Shown: one piece after another, positions 17,844-22,161 of the stretch
Numbering within the stretch: position 1 is the stretch's first letter
Layout of the letters: each line of letters opens with the position of its first letter
Notes under the pieces: model-generated
What the model saw: only the letters and a program-made list of their open reading frames with translations
Database searches by the model: none
Told to the model about the DNA's origin: nothing
Assembly: GCA_914767715.1 (NCBI GenBank)
Contig: OU612067.1
Location: 20,343,001 to 20,365,161, forward strand
DNA length: 22,161 nt
Direction of reading: 5' to 3'
Source: Membranipora membranacea
Taxonomy: Eukaryota > Bryozoa > Gymnolaemata > Cheilostomatida > Membraniporidae
Program-made: the position numbers and the translations under genes

Positions 17844-18399
17844 GTTAGTACCATGACCATTATTTGGGGAGCAGCGCATACTGGCACATCATCGCCACAT
17901 CATAATTTTTGGGCACAGTCATACAAGCAGTGCTTGGAGCCAGCTGGTCTAGCTTTGAGTATGAGAGTTAAGTTGTTAAATAATAATGACGTAGAGGGAT
18001 TATGTTTTTGTCCTCAAATCAGAGTGACACAGATGGAAAGGTATGTTTGCAATGATTATTCATCTGTTATATTTAATATGCTATTACACATTTGCGATTT
18101 ATTTGATGCACCTTTTTCATATTATCTATTTACCAATCGTTATCCTTCTATCATCACAAAGTAATTGAACCTTGAATTGATTTCTCAAAGTAATTGAACT
18201 GTTATTTGATTTCAGTTTTACGAGCAAATATACACCTCAACTCTGTAAATCCTGTCACAAATCACTCAAGTGCAGAAACAGTAAAACTATCCCTGACAAG
18301 TGACTAAACTACACGAACGCCCATAGCTCACGCTACGCTCAGATGGAGTATATTATCAATTTTTGTCAGGTGTGAGCAGTTAGCACAAACTCAGCTATA

Positions 18400-19755
18400 A
18401 ACAACCTGATAAAAACGATTCAGAGCTATCACTTCCAGGGAGAGATACAAGTACTGGTAGCTAAAAAAAGCTCAAAAAAGCTTTGGCGTTGTATTCTCTA
18501 GAACCATTTCTAGATGACCAAAATATACTCTGGGTCGGAGGAAGACTTCGGAACTCTCTCTCGGCATATGAAAATTGCCATCCAGCCGTTCTTCCAAATA
18601 CAGAACCACTTATGAATGTCTTTATCAGACTCAAACATGCAGAAGCTGCACACCAGGGTACAAATACCACAGTAAATGCCATAAGGTCGGCAGGTATCCA
18701 CCTTGTTGGTAACGGCATCAATACGGTATCCTCGGTTATTTATAACTGCATCAAATGTAAGAAAATCCGAGGTGCTCCAGTTAGCCAAAAAATGGCAGAT
18801 CTCCCCTCATCTAGGGTGCAGCCTTCTCCCATTTCACTCACACTTGACTGGATGTCTTTGGCCCTTTCATGGTCCAGGACTACAGGAAACAACTGAAGAG
18901 GTATGGCCTGATATTTACATGCATGGCAAGTAGGGCTGTCCATCTCGAAGTCTTGGACGGTCTCACCACTGACTGCTTCATCAATGGAATGAGGAACTTC
19001 CTGGTTATCCGGGGACCAGTACAAGTGTTCTATTCGGACAGAGGTACAAACTTCGTCGGTACCGATAATGAGCTCCAGAAAGGATTAGATGTACTGCCCA
19101 CACAAGGGCTGAAGAAATTTCTGGAATCTCGTCACAGCACCTTCAGCTTCAGCGTTCCGTATGCCAGTCACATGGGAGGCGCATGGGAACGCTTTATCCG
19201 TACAGTTTGGAATGTGCTGCATGGTATTCTTTGCGAGAGGAAGTCTACTTGGCTGGATTCGTCAAGCTTACTTACATTAATGTATGAATGCATGTACATA
19301 ATCAACTCGAGGGCTCTTACTACTCAACAACTCAGCAAAAACTCATCCAGTGAGCCTCTCCCTCTGACACCAAATAATCTACTGACGATGAAACACCAAG
19401 GTCTACATCCGCCACCAGGAAAGTTTGAGGAACCAGACATCTACAGCAGAAAGCGATGGAGAAGAATACAGTATTTGGCGGAGCAGTTCTGGAGTGGATG
19501 GAAGGAGGAGTATTTACAAACACTTCAAACCAGATCCAAGTGGAATGAGACAAAACAAAACAGAAAGGTGACGTGGTACTCCTGAAGGAGGAGGATACAC
19601 CAAGATGTGACTGGAGACTTGCCAGAATCCTCAAGGGTATAGAGAGCCCAGACAGCCTGGTCAGGAAGGTGGAGCTGAAGACTTCGTCAGGGCAAGTGTA
19701 CCCGTGCCCTATCCACAATCCGATACTACTTGACCCCAGCCAAACTGAAAGTTGA
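18400..19755 (+). pseudogene. BEL/Pao integrase remnant, frameshifted
   Basis: Reads in three successive frames. The first (to about 18840) has LEPFLDDQNILWVGGRLRN, then the H2C2-like zinc-binding region (KHAEAAH ... CIKC) and QKMADLP. The second (to about 19585) has the catalytic core, with the first Asp in DVFGPF (GAT at 18851), RAVHLEV, the second Asp in YSDRGTNF, and the Glu in MGGAWERFIRT. The third (19573-19755) carries the C-terminal region with RLARILK and RKVELKTSSG. There are shifts near 18840 and 19575 and a TGA just before the first catalytic Asp. The order matches the integrase end of BEL/Pao Pol. It is inactive as it stands, and the earlier Pol domains are missing. Confidence 0.9.
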
Positions 19756-19783
19756 TTGGAAAACCAGAGGTTCTCGGTGGGCG

Positions 19784-20314
19784 TGTAGCTGCGGGGAGTT
19801 GTGCGCTTGTTTCTGATGTGCGTTACATACGTTTTCCACCCCTGGCAAACTTATCATCATACACCCTCATTTGCATATCTATTAATCTAGTTTGGGTGTG
19901 TGCTGTTTCCTAATAAGGGTTAATACCATGACCATATTTGGGGAACAGCGCATACTGGCACATCATCGCCACATAATAATTTTGGGGCACAGTCATACAA
20001 GCAGTGCTTGGAGCCAGATGGTGTAGCTTTGAGTGTTAGAGCAAAAGTTGTTAAATAATAATGACATACTAGGATTGTGTTTTTGTCCTCAAATCAGAGT
20101 GACACAGATGGAAAGGTATGTTTGCAATGATTATTCATCTGTTATATTTAATATGCTATTACGCATTTGCGATTTATTTGATGCACCTTTTTCGTATTAT
20201 CTAGTTACCAATTGTTATCCTTCTGTCATCACAAAGTGATTGAACCTTGAATCGATTTCTCAAAGTAATTGAACTGTTATTTGATTTCAGTGTTACGAGC
20301 AAATATACACCTCA
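19784..20314 (+). repeat. 3' LTR (531 bp)
   Basis: Begins TGTAGCTGCGGGG and ends ACACCTCA, followed by AGCTT. It is uninterrupted and provides the reference for the insertion in the 5' LTR. The two LTRs differ at scattered bases, so the insertion is not very recent. Confidence 0.92.
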
Positions 20315-22161
20315 AGCTTCGATTTGGTAGTGTCTGATAAAAATTGATAAAAACCCGGCGCACCATAACAGAGAACTGATCTAATATTTGAACAGTAAAA
20401 ATCACATAAACCAGTTGAGGACATTCCCAATTTTTTTGAGTTGTCTCATTAAAAATAACGTCTTAGAGTTGTATCTTTTGATTATAGTATTAACATGTGG
20501 AATAAAAGTCAAGTGGTCATCAATGTAGATACCTAAAAACTTCATCACCTGGGAGGGATTGATGCTACCATTTTCATAAAATACTGGATTTCGGTGTTCT
20601 TGTAAATAATTCAAATAAAAATTCAAAAAGACAGTCTTGTCAGCATTTAGGAGCATGTGATTGTTTGCTGACCATAGAGCGGTCTGTTGAATGGCTGGCA
20701 CAATTGATTGACTATCAGGGTTGCTCACTCTTAAATAGAAAGTGCTATCTTCTGCATACTTCACAGTTTTGAACTCGGGAACTAAGAGATCGTTAATGTA
20801 TATAAGCAACAATATTGGCCCCAGCTTTGTGCCCTGTGGAGCTCCAAAATTGATGTCAATGTATTCGGAAGTGGAGCTGTTGAATCTCACCCACTGCTTG
20901 CGTCATTTCAGGAAGTCTGCGATGAGTCTGGTAATCTGAGGGTGGAAGTTGTGGTTGTTCATTTTCTGCAGTACTATGGATGGTTGCAGCCAATCAAAGG
21001 CTTTGGAAAAGTCCAATGGCGCTAGCTGGATATACTTGGTTTGGAGTTTGTCGAGATCTGCTGTTATGTCATCAACAAGCTGGAGTATTGCATCAATGGT
21101 GCCTACTTTCTCCTGATATGCATACCGTGTTAGCTCAATTGTTTCCTGCAGTTTGCCCCACATTTCGTTAATCATAATTTGTTCGGCCAGTTTTCCAAGA
21201 TGGAATAGCAAGGATATAGGCCCATAATCTTTGTATTTGCTAGGCTGTTTGGTTTTAGGCAGTGGTTTTACTTCTGCACTCTTCCTGATATCCGGATACT
21301 CCCCACAGTCTATCATTGTGTTCATTATGTGATGTACCGATTACACAGGTCTTCACGTCCGTCTTTTGACACCCAGGATGGAGAATCTAGAGTGTTACAT
21401 GCCTTGGTATGGTTGATTTTACTGAGCAGCACTTTTATCTCACCTAAACTGATGTGTTGTAGAGGAGTATGTGATGATGGTGTGTCAGGTAGGGATTCTT
21501 GGTTGATTGGCTGTTTTGGTTGTTGGTTGTGAGTTTTTTTACAGTTGCCCACCACTTTTTAGCATTTTTGTTGTCATTCAGCTGTTTGCCTACAAACTTC
21601 CTCTTGCTAGTTCTAATCATTTGCTAAACCATCGACTTGAGCTGCTTGTAACCAGAACTGCCTTTGTTGTATGCTTTGTCCCTGGCTGTGATGGTTTTAT
21701 CAATGTCTGCAGTTATCCAGGGCGGCTTGTCCTGTCGCTGTTTTTTAATCTGGTACGGACAATGTTTATCAAGGAGCTGATCGATAGATTCGTGCAGATA
21801 AACAGCCTGTTGGTGAACATTTTGCTCGTTGCGAACATTACTCCAATCATTTTGTGATAATGATACCAGAAACTCATTCTTGCGACCTGGAGTGATGAGG
21901 CCTATTTTTACTGGGATGTAACGTTTGTGTTTTGCTGGCTGTCCTTTCACGAGTACACAGCAGTGATCGTTGTCGCCGAGTGGAGATAAGTTTTCAGCTG
22001 CATTGTATTCCTCTACATTGGTTAACACAAGGTCTAGTTTGTTGTTTTCTTGAGTAGGGTAATTAACCAGGTCATGCATGGGCGTCAAAAGGATTCACCA
22101 AGGGGTGCTCCTTTTAGCTGTGGAGTAGTTAGTGGCATGTGTAAACGGGGAGGGCGCGGGA
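20315..22161 (-). pseudogene. Non-LTR retrotransposon (LINE) endonuclease-RT, broken, partial
   Basis: Runs on the minus strand from the right edge. At 21624-22088 lies the endonuclease end (LDLVLTN, then GDNDHCCVLV like the SDHxxV motif) and the linker KPPWITADIDKTITARDKAY. At 21325-21555, in another frame, is the start of the RT. At 20402-21325 are the RT motifs YGPISLL (for RPISLL), LDFSKAFD, GAPQGTKLGP, YAEDSTF, LNADKT and FLGIYIDD. A TGA at 20903-20905 interrupts the RT frame. A shift at an A/T run near 20430 precedes thumb-like sequence (NIRSVLCYGAP) that runs right up to the LTR at 20314. The YADD motif reads YAED, a change in a catalytic Asp. It belongs broadly to the APE-endonuclease LINEs (CR1/L2/Jockey group), clade unresolved. 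Confidence 0.88.

Larger units (their letters stand above)
17113..18239 (+). repeat. 5' LTR, interrupted by a 588-bp insert
   Basis: Aligns with 19784-20314. Without the insert at 17256-17843 and one 8-bp target copy it is exactly 531 bp, the same as the 3' LTR. The 124-codon open frame at 17790-18164 begins in the insert and runs through the LTR. Its second half is also open in the 3' LTR, which reflects shared LTR sequence and is not evidence for a gene. Confidence 0.9.
17113..20314 (+). mobile_element. BEL/Pao-like LTR retrotransposon, internally deleted
   Basis: Two LTRs start TGTAGCTGC and end ACACCTCA, with a 1544-bp internal region (18240-19783). The internal part encodes only an integrase-like remnant. 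The flanks AGTTT (17108-17112) and AGCTT (20315-20319) fit a 5-bp target duplication with one change. Gag, protease, reverse transcriptase and RNase H are absent, so the copy is dead. It sits inside a LINE on the opposite strand, and its own 5' LTR carries a further insertion. No clear primer-binding site follows the 5' LTR and the polypurine tract is weak, consistent with internal deletion. Confidence 0.88.

Noticed and set aside
17790-18164. 124-codon plus-strand open frame, with a similar 68-codon frame at 20033-20239
   Set aside because: The similarity exists because both are LTR copies; the longer one starts inside the hAT-like insert, and neither has a domain.
18461-19718. Minus-strand open frames of 86-128 codons opposite the integrase
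   Set aside because: They mirror the integrase coding sequence and show no motif of their own.

Overview
The window is AT-rich nuclear DNA from an animal, most likely an invertebrate. It has a multi-exon gene with GT-AG introns up to 9.3 kb, a clear poly(A) signal, and dense nested retrotransposons and tRNA-derived repeats. I cannot name the phylum from the sequence alone; sponge, cnidarian and lophotrochozoan all fit.

One host gene dominates. It lies on the minus strand from about 1030 to beyond 15376, and its 5' end is not recognised inside the window. Five coding exons (15239-15376, 3994-5921, 3700-3768, 2697-3124, 2040-2462) join in phase with no stop, giving 994 residues of a larger protein. 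The order is leucine-rich repeats, a Roc GTPase with P-loop, DxGGQ and THxD motifs, a COR-like region, a Cys/His cluster, a short linker, and a complete caspase-like (C14) protease with SHG and QAC catalytic motifs. A spliced 3' UTR exon with AATAAA closes the gene. The layout suggests a sensor, a GTPase switch and a protease effector in one polypeptide, as in one-piece immune or cell-death receptors.

The 9.3 kb intron (5922-15238) holds no recognised gene. It contains a solo-LTR-like segment with a TATA box (8328-8884) and its 21-bp repeats, a tRNA-derived SINE (about 9540-9715), a perfect 14-bp hairpin (9841-9872), a 17-bp minisatellite (11781-11872), and a pair of about 520-600 bp direct repeats (12985-13585, 14390-14905) that flank a head-to-head inverted pair of tRNA-headed units (13653-14314).

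Upstream of the last visible LRR exon there is a nest of mobile elements. A non-LTR retrotransposon (minus, 20315-22161, running off the right edge) was interrupted by a BEL/Pao-type LTR element (plus, 17113-20314). The LTR element keeps only a frameshifted integrase region between its LTRs. Its 5' LTR is in turn interrupted by a 588-bp hAT-like element (17256-17843) with an 8-bp target duplication and a tRNA-like core. Once that insert is removed both LTRs are exactly 531 bp. All transposon genes here are broken.

The left end (1-1030) is intergenic, with a 56-bp tandem repeat carrying tRNA B-box-like motifs at about 585-780.
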